From Bacteroidales bacterium UBA3808 (GTDB taxonomy: Bacteria > Bacteroidota > Bacteroidia > Bacteroidales > Paludibacteraceae): 63,744 nucleotides of DNA. This document shows, piece after piece, positions 17,374 through 26,045 of the stretch. The stretch spans positions 9,735 through 73,478 of the forward strand of contig DFEG01000016.1 in assembly GCA_002369075.1 (NCBI GenBank), in the 5' to 3' direction. The position numbers and the translations under genes were made by a program. A model generated the notes under the pieces. That model was not told the DNA's origin. It ran no database searches and saw only the letters and a program-made list of their open reading frames with translations. Position 1 is the first letter of the stretch, and each line of letters opens with the position of its first letter.

Positions 17374-18468
17374 ATGACCGCAAGTGAATTTAAGTCCGAC
17401 CAATATGTACGTTTCTGTCCGGGGTGCGGCGACCACGCTATCTGCATGGCACTCCAGAAAGCCATGGCGCAGATAGGTGTCCCGACCCACCAAGTGGCAG
17501 TCATTTCCGGTATCGGCTGTTCGAGTCGCATGCCGCACTACCTCAACACCTACGGCTTCAATACCATCCACGGCCGCGGCGGCGCGATCGCTACCGGCGT
17601 AAAGACAAGCCATCCCGAGCTCACCGTCTGGCAGATGTCCGGCGACGGCGACTGTCTGGCTATCGGCGGAAACCATTTCATCCACGAGATACGACGTAAT
17701 GTGGACCTCAATGTATGCGTTTTCAATAACCGCATCTACGGGCTCACCAAAGGCCAGTATTCGCCGACCAGTCCGAAAGGATTTGTATCCAAGTCCTCGC
17801 CCTTCGGTACGGTAGAGCGTCCGTTTGTACCGGCTCAACTGGTTCTTGGCGCCGGCGGTACGTTCTTCGCCCGCACGCTCGATGTAGATATGCCGACGAC
17901 GGTCGATTGTCTCGTGGCCGCACAGCAGCACAAAGGTTGCTCCATCGTGGAGTGCCTCGTCAACTGCGTCATTTTCAATAACGGTACCCACGCGTGGATA
18001 GCCGACCGAGAGCAGCGCGCCGAGCACTCGATTATCCTCAAGCACGGCGAGAAGATGATCTTCGGCAAGAACAACGACAAGGGTCTGGCTATCGAGATTG
18101 ACTCGCAGACCTTTGTACCACGGCTGATTGTCGTGCCTGCGTCTGACCCGCGTGTGCTCGTTCATGACGCGCACCAGCAAGATCCGACGCTCCATCGGCT
18201 CCTTGCCCTTATGGGACAAGAGAGAAATCTGGAGGTCAATCTCTCCCCCTCTATGGGGGTGAAGAGCTCTGCTCAATCGGACTGCCAGTGGCCGTCCGTA
18301 GAACAACAAGGGGAGGGGGCTTTGCCTATTGCCCTTGGCGTCATCCGCGACGTGGAGGAGGAGACCTACAACGATGCGGTGAACAACCAGATAGCCGAGG
18401 TGCGCGGCAAAGCAAAGGCGAAGACTTTTGACGAACTGACCGCCACCCTCGAGCAATGGACGATGTAA
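17374..18468 (+). CDS. korB: 2-oxoacid:ferredoxin oxidoreductase, beta subunit
   Basis: This is the thiamine-diphosphate-binding beta subunit, partner of korA. CPGCGDHA near residue 15, GIGCSSR near 48 and the TPP motif GDGDCLAIGGNH near 90, ending with NNRIYGLTKGQYSPTS, are family signatures. Cysteines in CPGC, IGCSS and NCVIFN probably hold a [4Fe-4S] cluster. At 364 aa it is longer than usual because of an in-frame insert at about 18241-18322. The insert combines the CTCCCC hairpin repeat with a GGACTGCC/GGCCGTCC palindrome also present at 32156-32175. The gene is 26 nt from korA, separated by a heptamer run. Confidence 0.9.
   Translation: MTASEFKSDQYVRFCPGCGDHAICMALQKAMAQIGVPTHQVAVISGIGCSSRMPHYLNTYGFNTIHGRGGAIATGVKTSHPELTVWQMSGDGDCLAIGGNHFIHEIRRNVDLNVCVFNNRIYGLTKGQYSPTSPKGFVSKSSPFGTVERPFVPAQLVLGAGGTFFARTLDVDMPTTVDCLVAAQQHKGCSIVECLVNCVIFNNGTHAWIADREQRAEHSIILKHGEKMIFGKNNDKGLAIEIDSQTFVPRLIVVPASDPRVLVHDAHQQDPTLHRLLALMGQERNLEVNLSPSMGVKSSAQSDCQWPSVEQQGEGALPIALGVIRDVEEETYNDAVNNQIAEVRGKAKAKTFDELTATLEQWTM
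18241..18322 (+). repeat. Composite hairpin repeat inside korB
   Basis: CTCCCCCTCTATGGGGG, then a palindrome at 18278-18298 (CGGACTGCC..GGCCGTCCG), then AAGGGGAGGGGG. It is translated in frame as SPSMGVKSSAQSDCQWPSVE and adds roughly 27 residues between conserved blocks. Confidence 0.82.
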
Positions 18469-18523
18469 ATAGACACTTGATAAATCCGAAGGAATTACAA
18501 GTAGTAAGGTGTCAAATATTTAG

Positions 18524-18557
18524 AATGCGTTTCTTTTTGTTAAGGAAACGCATTTTT
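18524..18557 (+). terminator. Rho-independent terminator after korB
   Basis: AATGCGTTTC pairs with GAAACGCATT (10 bp) around a short AT-rich loop and is followed by TTTTT. It lies 55 nt after the korB stop and just before the promoter of the next operon. Confidence 0.85.
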
Positions 18558-18559
18558 CG

Positions 18560-18591
18560 TTTGTGCAGGTGCGTGAATTTGAGTACTTTTG
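18560..18591 (+). promoter_or_regulatory. Promoter of the activase-dehydratase operon
   Basis: TTTG at 18560-18563, a 20-nt spacer and TACTTTTG at 18584-18591. It shows that the activase gene starts downstream (ATG 18620), not at the upstream in-frame ATG 18563, which lies within the promoter itself. Confidence 0.8.
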
Positions 18592-18619
18592 CAGTATATT
18601 TAATAGGGTTATTAAAGAT

Positions 18620-20446
18620 ATGTATCAGTTAGGAATAGATATAGGTAGTACGACGATAAAAGCTGCGCTTATAAAAGTGCAAAGGGACGATGCACAATGT
18701 ACAAAGGAAGTTATTGCGACGGCGTATGAGCGGCATAATGCGGCGCCGGCTGTAGTGGGAAGCAAGATGCTGAAGAAGATGCTTGCATCAGTCGAAAGTC
18801 AAAAGTCGAAAGACCGTCCTTCGGACTCAAAGCTCAAAGGAGAGGAGAAAATCAGTGTGGCTATTACCGGTTCGGTGGGAATGGGCTACGCTACGAGGCT
18901 CGGCGTGCCGTTTGTGCAGGAAGTGATTGCGGCGGCGGAAGTGGTGAAGCAGATGTACCCCGAGGTGCATACTTTGGTCGATATAGGCGGCGAGGACAGC
19001 AAGATGATTTTCTTCGAGCCCGGGCGTGTACCGGACATGCGCATGAACGGCAACTGCGCAGGCGGGACAGGCGCGTTCATCGACCAGACGGCTACGTTGT
19101 TAGGTGTCGATGTGACGGAGATAAACGGTCTGGCAGCCAAAGCGGAACATGTGTATCCGATTGCGTCCCGCTGCGGCGTGTTCAGCAAGACGGATATACA
19201 GAACCTTATTTCACGGTCGGTGAGCAAAGAAGATATCGCAGCGTCGATGCTCAATGCGGTGTCGATGCAGGTGGTAAGTGCGTTGGCGAGAGGAACAGAG
19301 ATATTGCCGAAAGTGCTGCTATGCGGCGGACCGTTTGCTTATATACCGGAACTGCGTAAACATCTGCAAAAGGCGATGGGCGTCGGCGAGGAAAATATCG
19401 TCTTGCCGCAATATAGCCAGTTTGTGCCGGCGATTGGAACAGCCTTGTTAAGTATGAAGGACGGATGTACGATGTTCGATTTCACGCACGCGCGTACCTT
19501 ATTTGATAACACGGACGACCGGACAGCCGACCTGACGCACACCCTGCCGCCCCTCTTCAAGAACGAGGAGGAATACCAAGAGTGGGTAAAAAGTAAAAAC
19601 CTCATCCATGTGCCTGTAAATCAGTCTGTCAGTCCGCAGGACGGTCTTTTTTTCCTCGGCGTGGACAGCGGCAGTACGACGACGAAGATTGTGCTGTTGG
19701 ACGACGAAGGGAAACTTGTTTACAAGGACTACTGCTATAACAACGGTAACTCATATGACGCTTTCTTGGGTGCTTTGCAGCGGATGCATGAGGCGTTAGG
19801 CGACGATGTAGAGATTGCAGGCAGCTGCTCCACGGGTTACGGTGAACAGTTATTAAAGACCGCTTTCCGTCTGGACTACGGCATTGTGGAGACGATGGCG
19901 CATTTCACGGCGGCGAAAGCCATGCTGCCGGAAGTGTCGTTTGTGCTGGACATCGGTGGACAGGACATGAAAGCGATCTTTGTGGAGAACGGCTCGATAC
20001 GGCGCATTGAGATCAACGAGGCGTGCTCGTCCGGCTGCGGCAGTTTTATCATGACCTTTGCCAAGCAGTTGGGCTATGAGGTGGGTGAGTTCGCGAAGAT
20101 GGCAACCTTGGCGCAACACCCTTATGACCTCGGAACACGGTGTACGGTGTTCATGAATAGCAAAGTCAAACAGGCGATGCGCGAAGGCGCGAAGATAGAG
20201 GACATAGCCGCCGGATTCAGTTACTCGGTCATCAAGAACTGCCTTTACAAAGTAATGAAACTGCAGTCGTTTGACGAGTTGGGCGACCATATCATGGTAC
20301 AGGGCGGCACGTTCCGCAACCACTCGGTGGTCAGAGCATTAGAACTGCTGACCGGTAAGGATGTGCAGTTCAGCCCGATACCGGAGTTAATGGGCGCATA
20401 CGGATGTGCGTTGCATGCACTGCGCAGGAAAGGAGGAACGCTATGA
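18620..20446 (+). CDS. 2-hydroxyacyl-CoA dehydratase activase, two BcrAD/BadFG domains
   Basis: The protein has two ATPase domains of the BcrAD/BadFG type in tandem. The first starts YQLGIDIGSTTIKAAL and has DIGGEDSKMIFF, NGNCAGGTGAF and SRCGVFSKTDIQN. The second starts FLGVDSGSTTTKIVLL near residue 350 and has DIGGQDMKAIF, NEACSSGCGSFI and GTRCTVFMNSKVKQ. In this family the cysteines carry a [4Fe-4S] cluster and ATP drives one-electron activation of a 2-hydroxyacyl-CoA dehydratase. An in-frame heptamer/palindrome insert lies at 18790-18845. The stop overlaps the next start (ATGA). In many bacteria both genes are one protein of about 1400 aa. The substrate is unknown. Confidence 0.85.
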   Translation: MYQLGIDIGSTTIKAALIKVQRDDAQCTKEVIATAYERHNAAPAVVGSKMLKKMLASVESQKSKDRPSDSKLKGEEKISVAITGSVGMGYATRLGVPFVQEVIAAAEVVKQMYPEVHTLVDIGGEDSKMIFFEPGRVPDMRMNGNCAGGTGAFIDQTATLLGVDVTEINGLAAKAEHVYPIASRCGVFSKTDIQNLISRSVSKEDIAASMLNAVSMQVVSALARGTEILPKVLLCGGPFAYIPELRKHLQKAMGVGEENIVLPQYSQFVPAIGTALLSMKDGCTMFDFTHARTLFDNTDDRTADLTHTLPPLFKNEEEYQEWVKSKNLIHVPVNQSVSPQDGLFFLGVDSGSTTTKIVLLDDEGKLVYKDYCYNNGNSYDAFLGALQRMHEALGDDVEIAGSCSTGYGEQLLKTAFRLDYGIVETMAHFTAAKAMLPEVSFVLDIGGQDMKAIFVENGSIRRIEINEACSSGCGSFIMTFAKQLGYEVGEFAKMATLAQHPYDLGTRCTVFMNSKVKQAMREGAKIEDIAAGFSYSVIKNCLYKVMKLQSFDELGDHIMVQGGTFRNHSVVRALELLTGKDVQFSPIPELMGAYGCALHALRRKGGTL

Positions 20447-22941
20447 AACTGAATGAATTGATAGATGCGAACCATTTTGAGGAGCGGGAAGAAGTGTGCC
20501 CCGGTTGTCAAAACAAGTGCCAAGTACGGTGCTACACCTTTGCGGGGGGCAGGACATATTTCTCTGGCAATAACTGCGAGAAAGTGTATTCAAACAGGGC
20601 GGAGGGCGCCCGTCAAGGCGTGAACATGTTCGAAGAGAAATACCGATTACTCTTTGAGACTCATCTTTCTACTTTGAACGCAAGTGGTCTTTCTACTTTG
20701 AGCCCGAAGGGCGGTCTAACAATAGGTCTTCCGCGCGGTTTGGGCATGTACGAGGATTACCCGTTCTGGCAGACGTTTTTTCATTGCTGCGGGATACGGA
20801 CCGTGCTGAGCGGTGTGAGTACGAACCGCCTCTACGAAAAGGGCGTGCGGACCATCGTGGCGGACAATATATGTTTTCCTGCCAAGCTGATGCACGGGCA
20901 TGTGATGGACCTGATACAGAAAGGTGTGGACCGGATTTTCTATCCGTGGGTGGTGTATGAGCGCAAAGAGGACGAGGGGGCGAAGAACTCGTTTAACTGC
21001 CCGATCGTGAGCGGCTACTCGGATGTGCTGAAGAGTTCCATCCGTCCGGAAGAGAAATACGGCATCCCGCTCGACGCACCGACTATCTCGTTCAAGGACG
21101 AGGAACTGCTGCGGAGTTCGCTCGTGGAGTATATGAATGGCCTGAATATCCCTGCCCATACTGTACAAGCGGCGGTGACGCAGGCTATAGAGGCGCAGAA
21201 AGAGTATCTGGACGCTCTGGAGAGGCGCGACTTGGCGGTGCTGGAGGCGGCAAAGAAAGAAGGGCGGATGGTTATTCTGTTAGCGGCACGGCCGTACCAT
21301 ATCGACCCGCTTATCCAACACAAGATAGCCGACGCCATCGCGGCGATGGGTATTGACGTAGTGACAGAAAACATCGCCACCCATGCCGGGCAGGGCGTGT
21401 ATGGCGAGATCAATGCACTGTGCCAGTGGGCATACCCGAACAGGATTTTCAAGGCAGCGCATTTTGTGGGCAACAGCGATTACAAGGGCTTGCACATGGT
21501 ACAACTGACCTCTTTCGGCTGCGGACCAGACGCGTTTATTCTGGATGAGGTAAGAGGAATCTTAGGGCGCTACGGCAAGAACCTGACCGTGCTGAAGATA
21601 GACGATGTGAACAATATCGGCTCGCTGAGGCTGAGAGTGCGGTCATTAGTGGAAAGCGTGAATACTTCCTCTCGAAATCCCGAAATCCCGAAATATCGAA
21701 ATATCGGAAAGAATAGTCCGTGGACGACGAAGCCCTTTGAGGTAGAGGACAAGGAGCGGGTGATATTGGCGCCGTATTTCGCGGAAGGGTACAATGAGTT
21801 TCTGCCTACTATTTTCAAGTTGGCGGGCTATAAGATGGTGCCGCTGCCGATGGGTACGCAGGCGGATGCCGAAGAGGGATTGCGCGTGGCGAACAACGAT
21901 ATTTGCTATCCGGCAACAATCGTGGTGGGCAGTATCGTGCGGGCGTTGAAGTCGGGCAAGTATGACTTGGACAAGACGGCTGTTGCCATTACGCAGACAG
22001 GCGGACAGTGCCGCGCAAGCAATTATTATTCGCTTATCAAGAACGCACTCGTAGCGGCAGGCATGAGCCAAGTGCCGGTCATCTCCGTGGCTATCGGTCC
22101 CGACCAGAAGAACAACCAGCCGGGATTCCAAATAGAGTGGAGCAAGTTGATCCGCCCTACATTGGAAGCATTGTTCTTTGCCGACGCACTTGCCAAACTC
22201 TATTATCCGGCGGCAGCCCGTCCTATAAGTCCTACTGCAAAGCAGTTGTATGACCATTATTTGGAGGCAGTGCAGCCGCTGTTGGAGAGACGGGATTACA
22301 GAGGAATGCGGCGGATGATGGCGGAGGCAGTGAAGGATTTTGATGCTATTTGCGACCATACGAAAGAGGTGACGCAAGTCGGTGTGGTAGGTGAGATTTA
22401 TGTCAAGTATAACTCCTTCAGCAACAAAGAGGTCATCAAATGGCTCATAGCGCACGGCGTGGAAGTGGTGCCACCGGCTATTACGGGATTCTTCTCAACC
22501 TCTATTCCCAATGCGTTCATTTTCAAGGACCAGCATATCCGTCAGGACGGTCTCAAACCCTGGCAGGCATGGCTGGCGAATAAATTGCTGAGGCACTACG
22601 CGCATGTGTATGACAAGATTTGCAGGCCGTTCCCGTACTACAGGCCGTTCTCGGATATTATGGATGTATGGCGTGCGAGCCGCAAAGTGATCAACTCGGC
22701 GGCGGACTTCGGCGAGGGATGGTTCCTGCCGGGCGAGGTATGCGAGTTAGCCGAAAGCGGCGTGAAGAAAGTGGTGTCGCTGCAACCGTTCGGGTGCATT
22801 GCCAACCATATCATCAGCAAAGGTATCGAGCGGCGGTACAAGGAGCTGTACCCCGATTTGTCGCTGCTGTTCCTCGATTTCGACGCCGGCACGAGCGAAA
22901 CCAATGTGGCAAACAGACTGCACTTTATGTTGGAAAACTGA
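20443..22941 (+). CDS. 2-hydroxyacyl-CoA dehydratase-like protein (DUF2229/activase-related)
   Basis: At 832 aa this corresponds to the C-terminal part of the large fused activase-dehydratase proteins. The start is set by a strong AGGAGG 6 nt upstream of the ATG and the 4-nt ATGA overlap with the activase gene. A cysteine cluster (CPGCQNKCQVRCYTF) is at residues 18-32. The DUF2229-like block has TIGLPRGLGMYEDYPF and ADNICFPAKLMHGH, and a later block has ANNDICYPATIVVG, GGQCRASNYY and QPFGCIANHI. In-frame inserts occur at 20660-20718 (palindromes CGCAAG and CCCGAAGGGC) and 21671-21710 (CCGAAAT heptamers). The true reaction of this subfamily is not established. Confidence 0.82.
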   Translation: MKLNELIDANHFEEREEVCPGCQNKCQVRCYTFAGGRTYFSGNNCEKVYSNRAEGARQGVNMFEEKYRLLFETHLSTLNASGLSTLSPKGGLTIGLPRGLGMYEDYPFWQTFFHCCGIRTVLSGVSTNRLYEKGVRTIVADNICFPAKLMHGHVMDLIQKGVDRIFYPWVVYERKEDEGAKNSFNCPIVSGYSDVLKSSIRPEEKYGIPLDAPTISFKDEELLRSSLVEYMNGLNIPAHTVQAAVTQAIEAQKEYLDALERRDLAVLEAAKKEGRMVILLAARPYHIDPLIQHKIADAIAAMGIDVVTENIATHAGQGVYGEINALCQWAYPNRIFKAAHFVGNSDYKGLHMVQLTSFGCGPDAFILDEVRGILGRYGKNLTVLKIDDVNNIGSLRLRVRSLVESVNTSSRNPEIPKYRNIGKNSPWTTKPFEVEDKERVILAPYFAEGYNEFLPTIFKLAGYKMVPLPMGTQADAEEGLRVANNDICYPATIVVGSIVRALKSGKYDLDKTAVAITQTGGQCRASNYYSLIKNALVAAGMSQVPVISVAIGPDQKNNQPGFQIEWSKLIRPTLEALFFADALAKLYYPAAARPISPTAKQLYDHYLEAVQPLLERRDYRGMRRMMAEAVKDFDAICDHTKEVTQVGVVGEIYVKYNSFSNKEVIKWLIAHGVEVVPPAITGFFSTSIPNAFIFKDQHIRQDGLKPWQAWLANKLLRHYAHVYDKICRPFPYYRPFSDIMDVWRASRKVINSAADFGEGWFLPGEVCELAESGVKKVVSLQPFGCIANHIISKGIERRYKELYPDLSLLFLDFDAGTSETNVANRLHFMLEN

Positions 22942-22984
22942 AATAAATGACTATATGGTAAATGACAAAATGGTAAATGAAACG

Positions 22985-23587
22985 ATGGAGACGCGGATCC
23001 GGGAAGTGGCGCAGGAGTTGTTTTTCAAGCAAGGCTATGCGGCTACTTCGACCACACAGATAGCCAAAGAAGTGGGCTGCACCCAGGCGTTGGTGCATTA
23101 TTATTACCGGACAAAAGAGAATCTCTTCCGCCAGATTTTTCTGGAGCAGATAGAAGCGGCGTTGAACGTAATCAGCCGTTCGCTGGTCAGCGAGGAGAGT
23201 TTTGAGAATTTCCTGCGTTCTGCTATCTCGCTCTATTTCGACACGCTGATGCAAAATCCGCGTCTGCCGTATTTCGTGTTAGAAGAACTGGTGAGCAATC
23301 CCGAAAGGCGTAAATATCTGAGGGAACATTTCGTAAAGAAACCGGGCTACGTCATGTTATACATGCAGTTAGAGGCACGTGTGAAGGCGGAGCAACAGGC
23401 AGGGCGGCTGGCGAAAATAGATGCGTTTGATATCATGATGTCCGTGGCGTCACTCACGGTCTTTACGTTTATCTCGCTGCCGATGTACCAAGACCTCCTC
23501 TCGCGCACCGACGAGCAGGTGCGAGAGTTTGTGCACCATCGCAAGGAAGAAGTGACCCGTCTGGTGCTGCAAGGTGTCCGGGCGTAA
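22985..23587 (+). CDS. TetR/AcrR family transcriptional regulator
   Basis: A 200 aa repressor-type protein. The N-terminal helix-turn-helix reads YAATSTTQIAKEVGCTQALV and is followed by the HYYYRTKENLF stretch typical of TetR. The rest is a ligand-binding helical domain. The ATG at 22985 gives METRIREVAQELF. Two further in-frame ATGs (22955, 22970) lie inside an upstream repeat (ATGGTAAATGA) and would only add MVNDKMVNET. The gene is 43 nt after the dehydratase-like gene, so it may regulate that operon. Its ligand cannot be inferred. Confidence 0.85.
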   Translation: METRIREVAQELFFKQGYAATSTTQIAKEVGCTQALVHYYYRTKENLFRQIFLEQIEAALNVISRSLVSEESFENFLRSAISLYFDTLMQNPRLPYFVLEELVSNPERRKYLREHFVKKPGYVMLYMQLEARVKAEQQAGRLAKIDAFDIMMSVASLTVFTFISLPMYQDLLSRTDEQVREFVHHRKEEVTRLVLQGVRA

Positions 23588-24556
23588 CTACCGGTATTTG
23601 GCCTCGGTGTAGTCGCCTAAAATAGAGAGATAAGACTCATACCGGCTCATGGCTATCTCACCGTGCTCCACGGCTTCAATCACGGCGCAGCCGGGTTCGT
23701 TGGTGTGCGTACAGTTGCCGAAACGGCAGTCGGCACTGATCCGGAAAATCTCAGGGAAGAAATGCCCGACCTCCTCACGCTCGAAATCAATCGTACCGAA
23801 CCCCTTAATCCCCGGAGTATCAATAATCCAACCTTTGCTTTCTGCAGGCTCTGTACCGTTTTGACTTTCGACTAACTCGTACATCTCCGAGAAAGTGGTG
23901 GTATGCATTCCTTTGTCGTGCGAGTCGGATATCTTGCCTGTTCGTGTTATTTCCCGTCCGAAAAGGGCATTCAGAAGCGTGCTTTTGCCCACACCCGAGT
24001 TGCCGGAGAGAAGGGTAGTCTTGCCTGCCAGAAGAGGCAAGATCTCTGATGGCTGAAGGCTGATAGCTGACATCTCAAAGGTCTCGTAGCCGATAGACTC
24101 ATAGAGCGCCCTGAGCTCTGCCAGTTGCCCTAACTCTTCCTCTTTGAGCAAATCAATCTTATTGAATATAAGGATCGCGCGCACGCGGTAAGCCTCGCAG
24201 GTCGCCAGAAAGCGGTCGATGAACGTCGTGGAGGTGACAGGGTGATTAACCGTCACGATAAGTGCCACTTGGTCAATATTAGCTGCCAGAATATGGCTCT
24301 CTTTGCTCAGGTTGGTCGATCGCCGGATGATATAGTTCCGCCGCTCCTCTACCTCTGTGATCCAGAAGCCGGCTTCACTGCTTTCGACTTTCGACTTTTG
24401 ACTTTCAACTACCACGTAGTCTCCGACCGCTACAGGGTTGGTACTACGGATACCGCGAATGCGGAAATTGCCTTTTATATGGCATTCCACACTCGTACCA
24501 TCGTCCAGCCGGACGATGTAACTGCTACCCGTTGACTTAATGACTAATCCTCTCAT
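23588..24556 (-). CDS. rsgA: Ribosome small-subunit GTPase RsgA
   Basis: RsgA is a circularly permuted GTPase that acts late in 30S maturation. An OB-fold (RGLVIKSTGSSYIVRLDDG) is followed by NKIDLL, GNSGVGKSTLLNALFG (Walker A) and DTPGIKGFG, then a zinc-binding region with C, C, H, C in SADCRFGNCTHTNEPGC. The start is the ATG at 24556. An upstream ATG at 24661 lies in the 114-bp structured repeat and would add 35 unrelated residues. Two heptamer inserts are in frame: 24379-24413 (VVESQKSKVESS) and 24048-24075 (GGCTGAT family). The stop is immediately convergent with that of the TetR gene (23585-23587 versus 23588). Confidence 0.94.
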   Translation of the reverse strand: MRGLVIKSTGSSYIVRLDDGTSVECHIKGNFRIRGIRSTNPVAVGDYVVVESQKSKVESSEAGFWITEVEERRNYIIRRSTNLSKESHILAANIDQVALIVTVNHPVTSTTFIDRFLATCEAYRVRAILIFNKIDLLKEEELGQLAELRALYESIGYETFEMSAISLQPSEILPLLAGKTTLLSGNSGVGKSTLLNALFGREITRTGKISDSHDKGMHTTTFSEMYELVESQNGTEPAESKGWIIDTPGIKGFGTIDFEREEVGHFFPEIFRISADCRFGNCTHTNEPGCAVIEAVEHGEIAMSRYESYLSILGDYTEAKYR

Positions 24557-24560
24557 AATT

Positions 24561-24674
24561 GGGGCCCCGACGGGTGCTAACGTATAGTGCACCCGGTGGG
24601 GAGAGCGGAGGCAATGGTCGCACTTGCCATTTAGCGGAGCGGTATGGCTCTTGCGATCCATTTGCCGAACGCGA
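24561..24674. repeat. 114-bp structured dispersed element, copy A
   Basis: The element fills the frr-rsgA gap and begins exactly at the frr stop codon. It has one strong hairpin (CGGGTGC/GCACCCG, closed by CCCC/GGGG) and a second long hairpin (GGCAATGGTCGCA against TGCGATCCATTTGCC) with an inner stem GCCAT/ATGGC around the loop TTAGCGGAGCGGT. Copy B at 39060-39174 has the same layout but replaces the inner stem by AACTAA/TTAGTT, keeping pairing. No ORF is conserved between the copies. Confidence 0.9.
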
Positions 24675-25238
24675 CTATATAGTCATGATCTCTTTTTCCT
24701 TGGCGGCGTAGAGAGCCTCGACCTTGGCGACGTACTTGTCGTGGGTCTTCTGCATATCCTCCTCGGCGTCTTTCTCCACATCCTCGCTCAGACCGTTCTT
24801 GACGAGTTTCTTGAACTCCTCAATAGCGTCGCGGCGGGCGTTGCGGATCGACATCTTCGCGTTCTCTGTTTCGGCTTTGCACTGCTTGCACAGGTCCCGG
24901 CGGCGCTCCTCGGTCAGCGGAGGAAGGATCAGACGGATCGTCTCGCCGTTGTTCGACGGAGCCAGACCGATGTTCGAGTTGATGATGGCGCGCTCGATCT
25001 CACCGATCAGTTTCTTCTCCCACGGAGTGATGGCGATGGTACGCGCATCGGGGGTGGTGACCGTCGCGCAAGAACTCAGCGGCGACAGGGTGCCGTAGTA
25101 CTCGATCTTGATCGGATCCAGAATACGCGGGTTGGCTTTACCGGCACGGATGTGCTGAAGGGTGTCGTCTAAGTGAGCGACTGCGTTCTGCATCTGCTCT
25201 TCGGCTGCAGACTCAAATAATTCGAGTTCTTCTTCCAT
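24675..25238 (-). CDS. frr: Ribosome recycling factor
   Basis: Frr splits post-termination ribosomes with EF-G. At 187 aa it has the usual length. The motifs HIRAGKANPRILDPIKIEYYG, TISPLSSC-like and the C-terminal helix (RNARRDAIEEFKKL) are typical. It lies 12 nt after pyrH, a pairing common in bacteria. The C-terminus ends KEKEIMTI and its TAG directly abuts the structured element at 24674. Confidence 0.97.
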   Translation of the reverse strand: MEEELELFESAAEEQMQNAVAHLDDTLQHIRAGKANPRILDPIKIEYYGTLSPLSSCATVTTPDARTIAITPWEKKLIGEIERAIINSNIGLAPSNNGETIRLILPPLTEERRRDLCKQCKAETENAKMSIRNARRDAIEEFKKLVKNGLSEDVEKDAEEDMQKTHDKYVAKVEALYAAKEKEIMTI

Positions 25239-25250
25239 TTTTGTGTTGTT

Positions 25251-25955
25251 TTATGGTTTAACCAGTGTTCCTATAGTCTCTCCGTTGATAACTTTTTCGA
25301 GATTGCCGGGGACGTCCATGTTAAAGACATAAATGGGCATGCCGTTCTCTTTGCACATCACGGTTGCCGTCTGGTCCATGACCTTCAGCCCGCGGCGGAT
25401 AACCTCGTCGTAGGTGATCTCGGAGAACTTGGTGGCCGTCGGGTCTTTCTCGGGGTCGGCAGTGTAGATGCCGTCCACGCGCGTGCCCTTGAGCATCACG
25501 TCGGCTTTGATCTCCAGCGCGCGGAGAGACGAACCGGTGTCCGTCGTGAAATAGGGTGCTCCCGTTCCGCCGGCAAGAATGACTACATTGCCTTTCTCCA
25601 GCAAACGTATCGCTTTGGCAGGGCTGTAGAAATCGCCGACAGGCTCCATGCGGATGGAGGTCAGCACGCGTACCGGCTGACCGATAGCCTCCAATGCCGA
25701 CGCCAAAGCCAAGGCATTGATAACAGTAGCTAACATGCCCATCTGGTCGCCTTTTACACGGTCGAAACCTTTCTGGGTGCCGCTTAGACCGCGGAAGATG
25801 TTTCCGCCGCCAATGACGATACCTATCTGCACACCTTTCCCGGCAATGGCTTTCACCTGCTCGGCGTATTCCGCCAGGTGCTGGGTATCAATACCTTGTT
25901 TGTTGGCGCCTGCCAAGCTCTCGCCTGACAATTTCAGTAATATTCGCTTAAACAT
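25251..25955 (-). CDS. pyrH: UMP kinase
   Basis: PyrH phosphorylates UMP to UDP. MFKRILLKLSGESLAG at the N-terminus, VIGGGNIFRG near residue 54, the LAGGTGAPYFTTDT motif and VDGIYTADPEKDPTA are diagnostic. The ATG at 25955 is chosen. An in-frame TTG nine bases upstream lies in a heptamer run and is less likely. The frr neighbour agrees with the standard order. Confidence 0.96.
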   Translation of the reverse strand: MFKRILLKLSGESLAGANKQGIDTQHLAEYAEQVKAIAGKGVQIGIVIGGGNIFRGLSGTQKGFDRVKGDQMGMLATVINALALASALEAIGQPVRVLTSIRMEPVGDFYSPAKAIRLLEKGNVVILAGGTGAPYFTTDTGSSLRALEIKADVMLKGTRVDGIYTADPEKDPTATKFSEITYDEVIRRGLKVMDQTATVMCKENGMPIYVFNMDVPGNLEKVINGETIGTLVKP

Positions 25956-26045
25956 AATTGTCAATTATCAAAATTTGACTTGTCAAATAATCGTGCCCCT
26001 TTGGGGCTAAGAATTATCAACTATCAACTATCAATTATCAATTAT
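25956..26045. repeat. Heptamer runs around a GCCCC/GGGGC hairpin
   Basis: TCAATTA-family heptamers on both sides of a hairpin at 25995-26007 (GCCCCTTTGGGGC, followed by TAAG). The same hairpin-TAAG unit recurs in the gmd leader at 44777-44792. The right-hand heptamers provide the stop of the carbonic anhydrase gene. Confidence 0.82.

Noticed and set aside
17365..18456. Long leftward frame opposite korB (363 codons)
   Set aside because: It mirrors korB codon structure, has no recognisable domain, and korB itself is a clear conserved gene.
18563..18619. Upstream ATG of the activase gene
   Set aside because: It lies inside a clear promoter (18560-18591), so it cannot be in the transcript.
20400..20450. 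Frameshift breaking a fused activase-dehydratase
   Set aside because: The ATGA overlap with a strong AGGAGG at the right distance looks like a designed gene start rather than a broken frame.
24557..24661. N-terminal extension of RsgA by 35 residues
   Set aside because: The extension is encoded by the structured repeat and has no family resemblance; the ATG at 24556 gives the normal OB-fold start.
24561..24674. The 114-bp element as a tRNA or tmRNA
   Set aside because: No cloverleaf, no T-loop consensus and no CCA-type acceptor stem.
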